Assembly (NCBI GenBank): GCA_013874835.1
Contig: CP059430.1
Span: 948,864-1,012,863 of the forward strand
Source of the DNA: Carnobacteriaceae bacterium zg-84
GTDB lineage: Bacteria; Bacillota; Bacilli; Lactobacillales; Aerococcaceae
Length of the DNA stretch: 64,000 nt
Direction of reading: 5' to 3'
The notes beneath the pieces were generated by a model. The model did not search any database and was not told the origin of the DNA. It saw nothing but the letters and a program-made list of their open reading frames with translations. Each line of letters opens with the position of its first letter. The stretch's first letter is position 1. Position numbers and translations under genes: made by a program. This document shows, piece by piece, positions 33,928-44,001 of this stretch.

Positions 33928-35404
33928 GGCTCTTCGTCAAATTGTGTTGGTGGAGAGAAATAGTGAGTATGTTGGTAGTGAATGGCATTAACCATTCACT
34001 ACCTTTTTCACATTCTTTTTCTGCCATTGGGAATGGTGTTGTATGATTAAAATACGTAATCTAAAATAGGAAAAACGTCTGTAGCCATAGGCAATCCGTT
34101 TGATGACTTTAATATGATTGTTGATAGCTTCTGTGATACCGTTTGAATAAGGTGTGGTAAAAGCTTGATAAATACCATTCTGATAGGTTTTAAAAATATC
34201 AAATTTCTTTCTAAACCACTCTGGTAATGACGGGTCAATATGATGAATAACCTCCATAAATAAATCAAAATCTCGCTGTCTATAAGCATATCTCAGCTCT
34301 TGTACAAACTCATATGCTTGTTTTAAAACAGGACTATAGTCTAATAATCTATCAAGGATTTGTGCGTGTGTCAGATATGTTTTAAAGGATTGGTGATAAT
34401 GATAGTCTGTATCATTTACATCAAAGGCATCTTTTAATAATAATTTCCAGTATTTCTTTAAGTGTTTATAAGCCTTTTCTTCTTTTTTAAAGGTGTTCAT
34501 TTCTTTTATACGTAGTGTATTTAAATTCCGATGTATATGTTGTATGATATGAAATCTATCTGTTACAATAACGGCATTAGGAAAAACCTTCTGAATAAGT
34601 TTGCCATAATTGGCATTCATATCCATAACAAGATAGCGAACGCTATGTCTTGCTTTTTTAGAAAATTGTTTAAAATAAGTGATTAAATGGTCTAATTGGC
34701 GACTAGGTAACACATCAATAATACGGTGCGTCAGCCCGTCTACACAGATAAAACTCATCTTCCCTAAATGAGATGTCACAGACTTAAATTCGTCGATACA
34801 TAATACCTTAGGTAGATAATGAAAAAACGGTTTAACTTGTTTTGTATATTTATCTAAGACACGTTGTACGGTCACATCAGATACAAAGTGGTCTTGGCAG
34901 ATATGTTTTCTTGAAATATTTTTCGTTAAATCAAGTGCGATAAGTTGTTTTAATTCTTTAGAAATACAACAATGTTTATCGACTAAAGAACACGAAGAAG
35001 AACAGGTTTTTAGACACGTTTTACAGCGATAACGGGTTCTTTTAAGAAGTAAAACAGTTTTGATTTGTCTAAACTTTGGTAATAATATTTTCGTTTGATA
35101 TGTCCCATGTTTGATGAGTGTTTTAGCATGACAATGTGGACAGGTGTGGCAAGGCTTTGTCCAAGTGCCTTTAATAAAGTGGTGTGGAATACCATTTATT
35201 GTTTTTTCTTCTAACCAATGTTCATCAGCTATGAAAGATTTATCTGTTAATGTCAATAATTTTTTTGTATAATAATCCATGAGAAATACCTCCTTGTTTA
35301 ATTGTGGTGATTTAATCATACAGGTATTTCTCTTTTTTTGTCCACTTTTATATACAAAATCGTGTTGGTGGATTATTCCCACCAACACGATTTATTATAG
35401 AGCC
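33928..35404 (-). mobile_element. Complete ISL3-family insertion sequence, copy 2
   Basis: 1,477 bp, the same length and almost the same sequence as 8744-10220 but in opposite orientation. It has the same terminal inverted repeats and its own 8-bp duplication GATTTAAA. It is inserted between radC and the histidine-kinase terminator. Confidence 0.95.
33988..35280 (-). CDS. ISL3-family transposase (copy 2)
   Basis: 430 aa, full length, with the same zinc-binding N-terminus and DDE motifs as copy 1. Differences from copy 1 include Ile for Thr in the TKxLLPK phrase, Phe for Ser in KPxFHY, and FDLF for FESF. The start at 35280 follows AAGGAGGT. Both copies look active. Confidence 0.95.
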   Translation of the reverse strand: MDYYTKKLLTLTDKSFIADEHWLEEKTINGIPHHFIKGTWTKPCHTCPHCHAKTLIKHGTYQTKILLPKFRQIKTVLLLKRTRYRCKTCLKTCSSSCSLVDKHCCISKELKQLIALDLTKNISRKHICQDHFVSDVTVQRVLDKYTKQVKPFFHYLPKVLCIDEFKSVTSHLGKMSFICVDGLTHRIIDVLPSRQLDHLITYFKQFSKKARHSVRYLVMDMNANYGKLIQKVFPNAVIVTDRFHIIQHIHRNLNTLRIKEMNTFKKEEKAYKHLKKYWKLLLKDAFDVNDTDYHYHQSFKTYLTHAQILDRLLDYSPVLKQAYEFVQELRYAYRQRDFDLFMEVIHHIDPSLPEWFRKKFDIFKTYQNGIYQAFTTPYSNGITEAINNHIKVIKRIAYGYRRFSYFRLRILIIQHHSQWQKKNVKKVVNG

Positions 35405-35412
35405 GATTTAAA
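35405..35412. repeat. Target-site duplication of ISL3 copy 2 (right)
   Basis: GATTTAAA, identical to 33920-33927. Confidence 0.9.
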
Positions 35413-35456
35413 AAGAGCTAAAACAAAATAATCAACATTTTTAAAATAATAAAAAG

Positions 35457-35500
35457 GCTTGAAAACAACCTGTTCAACAAGTTGTTTTCAAGCCTCTTTT
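35457..35500 (-). terminator. Terminator of the two-component operon
   Basis: GGCTTGAAAACAAC and GTTGTTTTCAAGCC form a perfect 14-bp stem, followed on the minus strand by TTTTTATTATTTT. Confidence 0.85.
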
Positions 35501-35534
35501 TGAGTCATCTTTTCATTCTATTTTTGGCTTGATT

Positions 35535-36710
35535 TTATCCTTTCAATTTTGATAAATCAATTTTAAAAGTTGTTCCATCTTTTTCATTACTTGTCACACT
35601 AATTTTCGTATGGTGCATCTTAGCAATCGTATCGGCAATGGATAAACCTAAACCATATCCGTGTGTTTCACGTTGTCTAGAGTCATCAATACGGTAAAAA
35701 CGTTCAAATAAACGTTTTAATTTGTCTTGCGGAATGACATCTCCTTTATTTTGTACACTTAAAACGCCTTGCTTTGTCACAGTGATCCTTATTTCCTCTC
35801 CTTTTGGAGAATATTTAATCGCATTATCTAATAAAATGACAATGAGTTGTTTTAAATGAGAAGCTTCTCCCACAATAGAAACATCTTCTGAAATAGATAA
35901 TACTAATTCTTTTTCTTGTTCAAACGCCACAGATTCTAAAGGCAATACCACTTCATACACTAAATCGGATAATGAAAGTGATTGAAAAACAGGTTTTTCT
36001 TTTGTTTGGTCATTTTTAGCTAGAAATAACAGGCGTTCAATCAATTCGGTCATTCGCCTTGATTCATCTTGAATATAGTCAATCCATTTCATTTTTGATT
36101 GTATGGTATCATTTGGATAATCTTTTAAAATCGCAGCATTCGCTAAAATAACGGCTATTGGTGTTCGTAATTCATGTGAAGCATCTGATATGAAATCTTT
36201 TTGTTTTTGCCACGTTTCTTCAACTGGGCGCATTGCCATACTCGATAAAACGGTACTACTTATAAAAACAAATAGTAAAGCAATCGTACCTATCTTCATA
36301 GCTGTTACTAATGTTTTTTGATTATTTTCAATTTCATGTGTAATAAAAGCAAATGCGGTATATCCGTTATTTTTCATATAACGAATATGATGATTTTCAA
36401 AAACAATATCTCCCTTACTTTCTTGGGCAACCGACATGATTTCACTAAAATTAACGATTTGTTCTTCAGCATTATAAGTAGACGCAATAATAGTTCTTCC
36501 GTCATTACTAATTTTAAATGTTAGTAATCCATCCGTTTTCATAATGTTGATACCTAATGGTGAATCCAATGATTTTTTCAACGCATCGTGAACACGTTCA
36601 TTTAATTGATTTGAAACACTATAATAAAGTCCTCCGATAACAACTGTTACGATAATACTGAAAATACTCATCGTATAAAAAATAAATTTGTACTTTAATT
36701 TTTTAAGCAT
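35535..36710 (-). CDS. Sensor histidine kinase
   Basis: 391 aa. Two membrane helices (about residues 11-33 and 139-158) enclose an extracellular sensing region of about 100 aa. The HisKA box is SDASHELRTPIAV, and the HATPase motifs N (LLDNAIKYSP), G1 and G2 (GYGLGLSIA) are intact. It would phosphorylate the OmpR-type regulator encoded 12 bases upstream. No HAMP domain is obvious. The signal is unknown; the layout resembles CiaH-type kinases of streptococci, but I do not assign the name. Confidence 0.9.
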   Translation of the reverse strand: MLKKLKYKFIFYTMSIFSIIVTVVIGGLYYSVSNQLNERVHDALKKSLDSPLGINIMKTDGLLTFKISNDGRTIIASTYNAEEQIVNFSEIMSVAQESKGDIVFENHHIRYMKNNGYTAFAFITHEIENNQKTLVTAMKIGTIALLFVFISSTVLSSMAMRPVEETWQKQKDFISDASHELRTPIAVILANAAILKDYPNDTIQSKMKWIDYIQDESRRMTELIERLLFLAKNDQTKEKPVFQSLSLSDLVYEVVLPLESVAFEQEKELVLSISEDVSIVGEASHLKQLIVILLDNAIKYSPKGEEIRITVTKQGVLSVQNKGDVIPQDKLKRLFERFYRIDDSRQRETHGYGLGLSIADTIAKMHHTKISVTSNEKDGTTFKIDLSKLKG

Positions 36711-36722
36711 CTTTTTTTACTC

Positions 36723-37397
36723 TCATTCTTTTTCTTCTAAAAAATAACCTACTTTTCTAGCTGTTGAAATTGTCACACGGCTAGATAGAAATTGTAATTT
36801 TTTTCTTAAAAAAGAAATATAGACTTCAACATTATTATCTTCGGCATCAGAATCAAATCCCCACACACGAGAAATTAAGTCTTCTTTTGGCATAATTTGA
36901 TTTTGATTGATGAGTAATAGACGTAAAATATCAAATTCTTTTGGACCTAAACGTACTGATTTACTACCACATTCTAATACTTGCGTTTTTTGTGATAATG
37001 TAATATCGACAAAGGAAATATCATCGTTAATAATATCTCCTTTACGTCTGGAAATAGCACGAATACGTGCAAGTAATTCTTCTTTTTCAAATGGTTTTGT
37101 TAAATAATCATCAGCACCACTATCTAGTCCTCTTACTTTATCTTCCACTTGATCTTTAGCTGTTAACATTAAAATGGGGGTAGCATTATGTTCTTGACGT
37201 AAAAGTTTTAATACTTGAATACCATTTAATTTTGGCAACATCATATCCAATACAACGGCATCATATGTATCCGAAGTAATATAATCATATGCATCTTGTC
37301 CATCATATACAACATCAACTAAATGCTTTTCTTGCTTTAAAATTTGGACAATCGTATCAGCCAATCTTTTTTCATCTTCTACAACAAGTATTTTCAT
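36723..37397 (-). CDS. OmpR-family response regulator
   Basis: 224 aa. The receiver domain has Asp51 as phospho-acceptor (AVVLDMMLP), the acidic pair at D8/E9 and Lys in YLTKPF. The C-terminal winged helix has LGPKEFDILRLLL and NNVEVYISFLRKKL. It is a DNA-binding regulator controlled by the downstream histidine kinase. GGGAGGG lies about 9 bases before the ATG. First gene of the operon. Target genes are not shown by the sequence. Confidence 0.92.
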   Translation of the reverse strand: MKILVVEDEKRLADTIVQILKQEKHLVDVVYDGQDAYDYITSDTYDAVVLDMMLPKLNGIQVLKLLRQEHNATPILMLTAKDQVEDKVRGLDSGADDYLTKPFEKEELLARIRAISRRKGDIINDDISFVDITLSQKTQVLECGSKSVRLGPKEFDILRLLLINQNQIMPKEDLISRVWGFDSDAEDNNVEVYISFLRKKLQFLSSRVTISTARKVGYFLEEKE

Positions 37398-37533
37398 TTT
37401 TCGTACCCTCCCATTTTCTTTCTATAATCTATTATACACGTCATTCCTTAAAATAACATGAAAAAACACATACAAAAATTCACGAAAAATATTCATATAA
37501 GTAGATATTTTTTATGAATAGCATTAAAAAGTA

Positions 37534-37546
37534 GACTTTTTATTCT
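37534..37546. repeat. 13-bp direct repeat flanking the IS30 element (left)
   Basis: GACTTTTTATTCT, repeated exactly at 38838-38850. Each copy is 6 bases from the recognisable terminal repeat core. Confidence 0.7.
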
Positions 37547-38837
37547 GCCGAGTTGTAAAATAAAGTGCAAAAGCAAAATAGTGTTATAAAAACAAAAAAA
37601 GACAGATAATTAACTTACTAAGATTCACCACAAAATTAGAAAGGTCATTATCATGTCTAAAACAAATTATAACACAAAAAAACAATATAAACAGCTATCA
37701 TTGGTTGAACGTACAAAAATTGAAACGTTATTAAACGAAAAAAAGCCAATACGATATATCGCTGAACGACTCGGAAGAAATGTATCCACAATTTATAGAG
37801 AAATTAAACGAGGAAGCGTTAATCAAATTGTTAATCGAAATGGTATCCAACGTGACGAATTAAAATATTACGCTGAAACAAGCCATTACATCTATAAAGC
37901 TAAGCAACAAAATAAATATCATCATGATTTAACTGAAAAATTTAGTCAACAATTTTTCAAAGACTTACAACAGGTAGTTACTGAAAAATATAGAACCCAT
38001 AGTATTGATACCTTTGTACATTGGTATCGGCAAAATCATCCTAATGAAAAAGTCCCTTGTACGAAAACGGTTTATACGTTTGTTCATCAAGGTATTATCC
38101 CTATCAAACCAATTGATTTACCCAAAATGGTAAGCATTAGAAAACGACCGAAAAAAGAGAACACCAAAACATACAAGAAAAATATGGGTACATCTATCGA
38201 AAATCGACCAGACGTAGCGAATAATCGTACAGAATTTGGACATTGGGAAATTGATTTAGTCTTATTTAAGAAGACAAAAAATGAAGCACTATTATTAACG
38301 TTAGTAGAACGACAAACACGTTATACAATTATACGTAAAATGAATGATAAAACAGCACAATGTGTCTTACGGACATTAAAGAATATTTTTAAACAATATA
38401 GGAAATCAACCTTCAAGAGTATTACATCTGATAATGGGTCAGAATTCGCCTCGTTATCTGAATTAGAATCGACATATTTAAGCATTTACTATGCACACCC
38501 TTATTCATCTTATGAGCGTGGTACTAACGAAAATCATAACGGACAGATACGGGAGTTTTTACCTAAGGGTAAATCTATCAATACCGTTAAAAAGTCAACT
38601 ATTCGTAAAATAGAATCCTGCTTAAATCAGAAAATACGGCGTAAATTAGGTTATCGTACACCTGCAGAGTTATTTTTATTGCGGGTAGATTAATAGTTTA
38701 ATAAAAACAGGTTTCCCGTCAAGGCACACTTTGTTTTTCGCCTTGACTAGAAAACCTTTGTTTTTATTGTTTGGTTATTAACCCCGCAAAAGAGAAAGTA
38801 ATTATCTGTTTTTTTGCACTTTACTTTACAATTGGAG
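37547..38837 (+). mobile_element. Complete IS30-family insertion sequence
   Basis: About 1,291 bp. Inverted ends TTGTAAAATAAAGTGCAAAA (37553-37572) and the complement of 38812-38831 differ at one base. Six further bases on each side lead to the 13-bp direct repeats. It holds one intact transposase gene and an internal hairpin after it. It lies between the response-regulator promoter and the pyr operon terminator and interrupts no recognisable gene. Confidence 0.85.
37653..38693 (+). CDS. IS30-family transposase
   Basis: 346 aa, full length. The N-terminal HTH (KKPIRYIAERLGRNVSTIYR) binds the ends. The DDE core has FGHWEIDLV, ITSDNGSEF and HPYSSYERGTNENHNG, with the usual spacing of the family. 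AGAAAGG lies before the ATG. No stops, so it is probably active. It is distinct from the decayed IS30 copy at 13401-14271. Confidence 0.95.
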   Translation: MSKTNYNTKKQYKQLSLVERTKIETLLNEKKPIRYIAERLGRNVSTIYREIKRGSVNQIVNRNGIQRDELKYYAETSHYIYKAKQQNKYHHDLTEKFSQQFFKDLQQVVTEKYRTHSIDTFVHWYRQNHPNEKVPCTKTVYTFVHQGIIPIKPIDLPKMVSIRKRPKKENTKTYKKNMGTSIENRPDVANNRTEFGHWEIDLVLFKKTKNEALLLTLVERQTRYTIIRKMNDKTAQCVLRTLKNIFKQYRKSTFKSITSDNGSEFASLSELESTYLSIYYAHPYSSYERGTNENHNGQIREFLPKGKSINTVKKSTIRKIESCLNQKIRRKLGYRTPAELFLLRVD

Positions 38838-38850
38838 GACTTTTTATTCT
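38838..38850. repeat. 13-bp direct repeat flanking the IS30 element (right)
   Basis: GACTTTTTATTCT, identical to 37534-37546. Confidence 0.7.
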
Positions 38851-38986
38851 ACATATTAAATAACATGTGCATATTGACAATATCTTAAAAAGATTATATT
38901 AGGAAAGACCATTAGAAATTCTGAACAGTTTCACTTTCAACATACTGCATATTGTACCCAAAAGTCACTTTTTGGTTTTTACAAAG

Positions 38987-39026
38987 AAGAGGTACCTTAA
39001 CATCTAAAAATGTTAGGGTACCTCTT
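38987..39026 (-). terminator. Terminator of the pyrBCD operon
   Basis: AAGAGGTACC and GGTACCTCTT, extended by TAACAT/ATGTTA, form a strong stem 10 bases after the pyrD stop. The following minus-strand run is T-rich. Confidence 0.8.
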
Positions 39027-39035
39027 GCTAATAGC

Positions 39036-39971
39036 TTACATATCCTTTAATTTTCCTCTGAATTGTTCAATAGATGTGTAACCTTTTTTCTTCATAATAA
39101 TACTTAATTCTCGGTTTAGTCTATCAAAAACACCTAAACCTTCTTTGTATAATTGTGTGCCAACAGCAACAAGACTTGCTCCACATAATAAGTGTTCAAA
39201 AACATCTTGTCCTGTTAATACTCCACCTGTTCCAATAATTTGAATGCTTGGATTTAAGCGTGTACACAAGGCACGCACATTCGCTAAAGCGGTTGGTTTG
39301 ACATACGCCCCACCAATTCCTCCAAAACCACTTTTTGGTTTAATGACAACAGATTCACTATCCACATCAATGTATAAGCCATTCCCTATGCTGTTAATGG
39401 TGTTTACATAAGCTAAGGGAAATTGATTTAAAATTGTAGAAATGGCATCAAAATGTGCCATATCAAAATAAGGTGGTAATTTGACACCTAGTGGCTTTGT
39501 AAAAAATGAGAAAACATCTGATAATAATTGATGTGTCAATTCAAAATCATAAGCAATTTGAGGTTTTCCGGGTAAGTTTGGACACGATAAATTAAATTCT
39601 GTCATGCCTTGATAATCACTTTCTTGAACTTTTTTCAAAATAGAAATTGTTTCTTCATAACTCATTCCCACGACAGATAAAAAACATGGTTTTTCAGGAT
39701 GTGATTTTTCGTACTCAATAACATAATTTAAATAGACATCAACACCTAAGTTAGGTAATCCCATAGAGTTAATACTACCTAGTGGTGTATCAAAATAGCG
39801 TGGTGTTGGATTTCCTTCTCTTTCATGCAATGTAGCTGTTTTTGTTACAAAAGCACCCGCTTGACTTTGACTTAAAGCATTTAAGTCCTCTACTGTTAAA
39901 CAGTGAATGCCTGAAGCATTCAATAAGCAACTATTCAGTGTGTAATCTTTAAATGATGTTGTTGTATTCAT
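39036..39971 (-). CDS. pyrD: Dihydroorotate dehydrogenase, class 1A (fumarate type)
   Basis: Cytosolic flavoprotein of 311 aa that oxidises dihydroorotate to orotate in pyrimidine synthesis. FMN-binding and active-site phrases are visible: LLNASGIHC near the N-terminus, [25 protein letters not shown] with the catalytic Cys region, and IIGTGGV. Length and the [12 protein letters not shown] region match the Lactococcus PyrDA/Streptococcus type that uses fumarate and needs no PyrK. There is no pyrK nearby, which agrees. Third gene of the pyr operon, 9 bases after pyrC. Confidence 0.93.
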   Translation of the reverse strand: MNTTTSFKDYTLNSCLLNASGIHCLTVEDLNALSQSQAGAFVTKTATLHEREGNPTPRYFDTPLGSINSMGLPNLGVDVYLNYVIEYEKSHPEKPCFLSVVGMSYEETISILKKVQESDYQGMTEFNLSCPNLPGKPQIAYDFELTHQLLSDVFSFFTKPLGVKLPPYFDMAHFDAISTILNQFPLAYVNTINSIGNGLYIDVDSESVVIKPKSGFGGIGGAYVKPTALANVRALCTRLNPSIQIIGTGGVLTGQDVFEHLLCGASLVAVGTQLYKEGLGVFDRLNRELSIIMKKKGYTSIEQFRGKLKDM

Positions 39972-39980
39972 AAAATCCTC

Positions 39981-41249
39981 CTATAAACGATTGTAGGCAA
40001 TTCGCCCCTCAACAAGTGTCAATACTGGTATACCCGTTATTTCTTCGTTTGCATACGGTGTATTTCTTCCTTTGGATAAAAAGTTTGTTGGATCTATCGT
40101 TTCTTTTTTGTTTAAATCAATGACTGTTATATCGGCAGGGTAACCAATCTCCAATGTTCCGTATGGTAAATCAAAAATTTTTGCGACATTTGTACTCATT
40201 TTATCCACTAAGAAAGATAAAGAGAAAATACCTGTCTTAACAAAGGCTGTATACAATTGGCTAAAGGCTGTTTCGCAACCAACAATTCCAAATGCTGCTT
40301 GTGTCATAGACACTTCTTTTTCCTCTGTCGTATGCGGTGCGTGATCTGTGGCAATAATATCAATCGTACCATCTAGTAAACCGTCTATTAGTGCTTGTCT
40401 ATCTTCTCTTGCACGTAACGGTGGATTCATTTTCCATAATCCATTGTCACATGGAATATCATTCTCATCGCTTAATAAATGATGTGGACAAACTTCGCAT
40501 GTGACATGGATACCATTTTGTTTTGCTTCTCTTACTAATCGAACAGACTCTTTTGTAGACACATGACAAACGTGATAATGACAGCCTGTTGCTTCAGCAA
40601 GAAGTATATCTCTTGCGATTTGTACACTTTCACAAACAGACGGAATGCCTGGTAAACCTAATGCAATGCTTCTTTGTCCACAATGCATACAACCACCTCT
40701 AATCAATGAATTATCTTCACAATGTGCCACAATTGCTTTATTGAGAGATGCTGCTACCTTCATTGACTCAAACATCATATTAGCATCTTGAACACCTCTA
40801 CCGTCATCACTAAAAGCAAAAACATAAGGCGCTAATGCTTCAAACTCTGCATATTCTTGTCCTAATTCATTTTTTGTAATAGCTCCATACGGTATCGCAC
40901 GAATAACAGAATCTCTTTCAATAATATCTAGTTGCTGTTTTAAATGTTCGTATGTATCTGGAACAGGATTTAAATTTGGCATTGGCATTGCCGTTGTAAA
41001 TCCACCTCTTGCTGCTGCTCTGGAAGCATGATAAATGGTTTCTTTATGTGTAAAACCAGGTTCTCTCCAATGCACATGGACATCAATAAATCCTGGAGAA
41101 ATAAAACACCCTTTCACATCAATCACTTTATCCGTTTTAGATACTTTTATGTCTGGTGATATTTCTTTAATTTTTCCGCCCTCAATAGCAATATCATAAG
41201 ACATAAGTGTATCTTGTTCTAAGACTGTTCCATTTTTTAAAATCAGCAT
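39981..41249 (-). CDS. pyrC: Dihydroorotase
   Basis: 422 aa, class I dihydroorotase that closes carbamoyl-aspartate to dihydroorotate. Zinc ligands are seen in DVHVHWREPG, in HCED and HVCHVST, and in ATDHAPHT (metal Asp). The loop CEVCPHHLL is also conserved. Length is usual. It lies 13 bases after pyrB and before pyrD, the standard order for a pyrimidine operon. Confidence 0.95.
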   Translation of the reverse strand: MLILKNGTVLEQDTLMSYDIAIEGGKIKEISPDIKVSKTDKVIDVKGCFISPGFIDVHVHWREPGFTHKETIYHASRAAARGGFTTAMPMPNLNPVPDTYEHLKQQLDIIERDSVIRAIPYGAITKNELGQEYAEFEALAPYVFAFSDDGRGVQDANMMFESMKVAASLNKAIVAHCEDNSLIRGGCMHCGQRSIALGLPGIPSVCESVQIARDILLAEATGCHYHVCHVSTKESVRLVREAKQNGIHVTCEVCPHHLLSDENDIPCDNGLWKMNPPLRAREDRQALIDGLLDGTIDIIATDHAPHTTEEKEVSMTQAAFGIVGCETAFSQLYTAFVKTGIFSLSFLVDKMSTNVAKIFDLPYGTLEIGYPADITVIDLNKKETIDPTNFLSKGRNTPYANEEITGIPVLTLVEGRIAYNRL

Positions 41250-41262
41250 AACAAACTCCTTT

Positions 41263-42147
41263 TTATAATTGGTTTTCGGTAATCACTTTTTCCAGAATAG
41301 CTTGACGCATAAACATACCATTTCTCATTTGTTCAAAAATACGTGATTTTGGTGCTTCTACAAGCTCATCTGCAATTTCAACATCACGATTGACCGGTGC
41401 TGGATGCAATACAATGGCATGCTCTTGCAATTTTCCATAGCGTTCCATTGTTAATCCGTATGCTCTATGATACGTTTCTGGAGAAAAATTGTATAAAGTA
41501 TGTCCATGTCTTTCATGTTGTACACGTAATAACATACATACATCAACTTTTTCAATCACATCGTCAATATCAACAAAAGTACCTACTGTTTCATCTTTCC
41601 AATGATCTGGTGCAACAAAGGTTACATTTGCTCCTAAGCGACTTAAAGCAACTGCATTACTTTTCGCCACACGAGAATTTTTAATATCTCCAGCAATAAC
41701 AATGTTTAACCCTTCAAAATAACCAAATTCTTCATAAATCGTCATTAAATCTAATAAGCATTGTGACGGATGTTGCCCCGTTCCATCTCCCCCACTAATG
41801 ACAGGAATAGATAAATTTTCTAATTGTTTATAATATTCATTTTCACTATGTCGAATCACTAATAAATGGCATCCAATCATTTCAAGAGTTTTACATGTGT
41901 CATATAGTGTTTCCCCTTTTTGAACAGATGATGTACTTACTTCAAAAGGAACAACTTTAAGACCAACTTCTCTTTCTGCCACTTCAAAACTAACTTTTGT
42001 TCGAGTTGAATTTTCAAAAAATAAATTAGAAACGTATAAATCAGGTCTTTGTAAAACAGGCGCACCATTTTTTAATTCAATAGCACGTTTGACAAGTGCA
42101 AATACTTCTTCATTGGATAATGTTTCCATTGTAACTAAATTTTTCAT
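41263..42147 (-). CDS. pyrB: Aspartate carbamoyltransferase catalytic chain
   Basis: 294 aa. It joins carbamoyl phosphate and aspartate, the first committed step of pyrimidine synthesis. Carbamoyl-phosphate motifs [11 protein letters not shown] and the HPSQCLLDL loop are present, and the aspartate site includes LLRVQHERH and [13 protein letters not shown]. The ATG at 42147 is chosen, with AAAAAGGAGCTG before it; the open frame extends upstream through the attenuator but this is not coding. First gene of pyrB-pyrC-pyrD; no regulatory pyrI subunit, as in other Firmicutes. Confidence 0.95.
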   Translation of the reverse strand: MKNLVTMETLSNEEVFALVKRAIELKNGAPVLQRPDLYVSNLFFENSTRTKVSFEVAEREVGLKVVPFEVSTSSVQKGETLYDTCKTLEMIGCHLLVIRHSENEYYKQLENLSIPVISGGDGTGQHPSQCLLDLMTIYEEFGYFEGLNIVIAGDIKNSRVAKSNAVALSRLGANVTFVAPDHWKDETVGTFVDIDDVIEKVDVCMLLRVQHERHGHTLYNFSPETYHRAYGLTMERYGKLQEHAIVLHPAPVNRDVEIADELVEAPKSRIFEQMRNGMFMRQAILEKVITENQL

Positions 42148-42182
42148 GTGTTGACAGCTCCTTTTTATTTTTATATAAGCAC

Positions 42183-42290
42183 CAAAAAATACCTTGTAGT
42201 CATTAAGACCACAAGGTATGACAAAATGGGTGTACAAAAACACCGAAAAATCAGTTCATTGTTCATCTCTTGTTAGTCTCTCTGGACTAC
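42183..42290 (-). promoter_or_regulatory. PyrR-type attenuator before pyrB
   Basis: On the RNA the motif AGTCCAGAGAGACTAACAAG (42269-42288) fits the PyrR-binding loop consensus (TCCAGAGAGGCT then CAAG). It is followed by a terminator (ATACCTTGTGGTC with GACTACAAGGTAT, 42189-42219) and a T-run. PyrR bound to UMP is known to stabilise the anti-antiterminator and stop transcription, so the operon should be shut off by uridine nucleotides. The pyrR gene itself is not in the window. Confidence 0.85.
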
Positions 42291-42318
42291 TTTAAAAAGA
42301 TTTCTTTTAGTTGGGATT

Positions 42319-42347
42319 ATTCTATCACTAATTGAGAAGAATGTCTA
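42319..42347 (-). promoter_or_regulatory. Promoter of the pyr operon
   Basis: TAGACA (42342-42347) and TAGAAT (42319-42324) are 17 bases apart on the minus strand. The -35 box overlaps the accA stop codon, so the pyr promoter lies at the very end of the fab operon. Confidence 0.75.
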
Positions 42348-43136
42348 ATATTTTCTAAATCTTTTTTGTCTATCTTGTTTAATTTCTTCAGGTGTTAACT
42401 TTTCATAAAAAGTTAGTACCTGTTTTATTTCAGAACGCACGTCTTCAATCACTTGTTCTTTTGGTCTTAAACGGCGTTTGGCTTTTCCTAGCGTTTCTTG
42501 GAAAATACCGTCAATAATATTTAAATCAAGTAGACTATCCGGTGTTAATTTCATCATATCTGCTGCTTCTGCACTTTTAGATGCATCTTTCCATAAAATA
42601 GCAGCAAAACCTTCCGGAGAAAGTACCGAATACATACTATGTTCTAACATGTATACTTTATTACCCATGGCTAAAGCCAACGCTCCTCCGCTTCCACCTT
42701 CTCCGATAATAATCGTTATAATTGGAACCGTTAATTGACTCATCAGCACCAAATTTTGTGCGATAGCTTCACCAATACCTCTACTTTCTGATTCTGAACT
42801 ACAATAAGCTCCTGCTGTATTGACAAATGTAATAATCGGTCTTTGAAATTTTTCAGCTTGTTCCATTAACCGATACGCTTTTCGATAACCTTCTGGTAAA
42901 GGTGAACCAAAATTACATGCCATATTACTTGCTAAATCATGTCCTTTTTGTGTCCCAATAATAGTCACAGGTTGCTCATCAAAAAAAGCAATGCCTCCCA
43001 CAATGGCTTGATCATCGGCATAGTATCTATCACCTTTTAATTCAATAAACTGATGAAACAATGCTGCTATCCACTCTTTTGTGGTCATTTTTTGTGTATC
43101 TCGAGCTAATTTAACAATATCACTTGCTTTTTTCAT
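42345..43136 (-). CDS. accA: Acetyl-CoA carboxylase carboxyltransferase subunit alpha
   Basis: 263 aa. With AccD it moves the carboxyl group from biotin to acetyl-CoA, giving malonyl-CoA. The crotonase-fold phrases [35 protein letters not shown] and [17 protein letters not shown] are typical. At 263 aa it lacks the longer N-terminal part of enterobacterial AccA, as is usual in streptococci. It overlaps accD by 17 bases and is the last gene of the fab operon. Confidence 0.95.
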   Translation of the reverse strand: MKKASDIVKLARDTQKMTTKEWIAALFHQFIELKGDRYYADDQAIVGGIAFFDEQPVTIIGTQKGHDLASNMACNFGSPLPEGYRKAYRLMEQAEKFQRPIITFVNTAGAYCSSESESRGIGEAIAQNLVLMSQLTVPIITIIIGEGGSGGALALAMGNKVYMLEHSMYSVLSPEGFAAILWKDASKSAEAADMMKLTPDSLLDLNIIDGIFQETLGKAKRRLRPKEQVIEDVRSEIKQVLTFYEKLTPEEIKQDRQKRFRKY

Positions 43137-43992
43137 GACAACCTCCCATACTCGTATGTATAGACAAAACAGTACCTAAAAAAGAACGCAATGCTTCTCT
43201 TTTGACAATACAATCAATAAAGCCATTCTTTTGCACTTGTTCAGCAGATTGAAAATCATCTGGAAGTTTCTCTTTGATTGTTTGTTCAATGACACGTTTA
43301 CCAGCAAATCCAACCGTTGCTTTTGGTTCAGCAACAATCATATCTGCTTCCATAGCAAAACTTGCTGTAACACCACCTGTTGTTGGATCTGTTAATACAG
43401 CCATATAAAACAAACCAGCTTGTCCATGATTGGATACCGCTACACTCACCTTTGCCATCTGCATTAAAGATAAAATACCTTCTTGCATTCTAGCACCACC
43501 AGATGCACAAAATAAAATGACAGGAAGATTTTTTTCAAGTGCTTGTTCAAAAAGATATGTAATCTTTTCACCAACATTACTTCCCATACTACCCATAATG
43601 AAATGGGTATCCATAATACCAATAGCAACTGGCAATTCATTGATACATGCCTGCCCTATAAGCACTGCCTCGTCGAGTGCTGTTTTTTCTTGTAATGTTT
43701 CTATTTTTTCCTCATAAGCAGGAAAATCAAGTGGATTTTGAATAGAAAGTTTTGGCAACCATTCACAAAAACTATTTAAATCAACGGTTAACGCCAATCT
43801 TTCAAAAGCAGATAAGCGAAATGGATAGTGACATTGTTGACAACATTTAAAAGGTTCTATATCCGGCAAATAAAAAATATGATGACAATGTGGGCATTTT
43901 CCCCACATACCGTCAGGAATACTCATCTGTCTTTTTTCAATATCTTGTTTAGACGGAATAGAAATATATGCTCGTTTTCTAAATGGTTTCAT
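43120..43992 (-). CDS. accD: Acetyl-CoA carboxylase carboxyltransferase subunit beta
   Basis: 290 aa. A four-cysteine zinc finger near the N-terminus (C33/C36 and C51/C54, WGKCPHCHH and CCQQC) is followed by the crotonase fold with [22 protein letters not shown] and [17 protein letters not shown]. It pairs with AccA in a 2:2 complex. It lies 9 bases after accC and overlaps accA. Confidence 0.95.
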   Translation of the reverse strand: MKPFRKRAYISIPSKQDIEKRQMSIPDGMWGKCPHCHHIFYLPDIEPFKCCQQCHYPFRLSAFERLALTVDLNSFCEWLPKLSIQNPLDFPAYEEKIETLQEKTALDEAVLIGQACINELPVAIGIMDTHFIMGSMGSNVGEKITYLFEQALEKNLPVILFCASGGARMQEGILSLMQMAKVSVAVSNHGQAGLFYMAVLTDPTTGGVTASFAMEADMIVAEPKATVGFAGKRVIEQTIKEKLPDDFQSAEQVQKNGFIDCIVKREALRSFLGTVLSIHTSMGGCHEKSK

Positions 43993-44001
43993 AGACTACT
44001 C

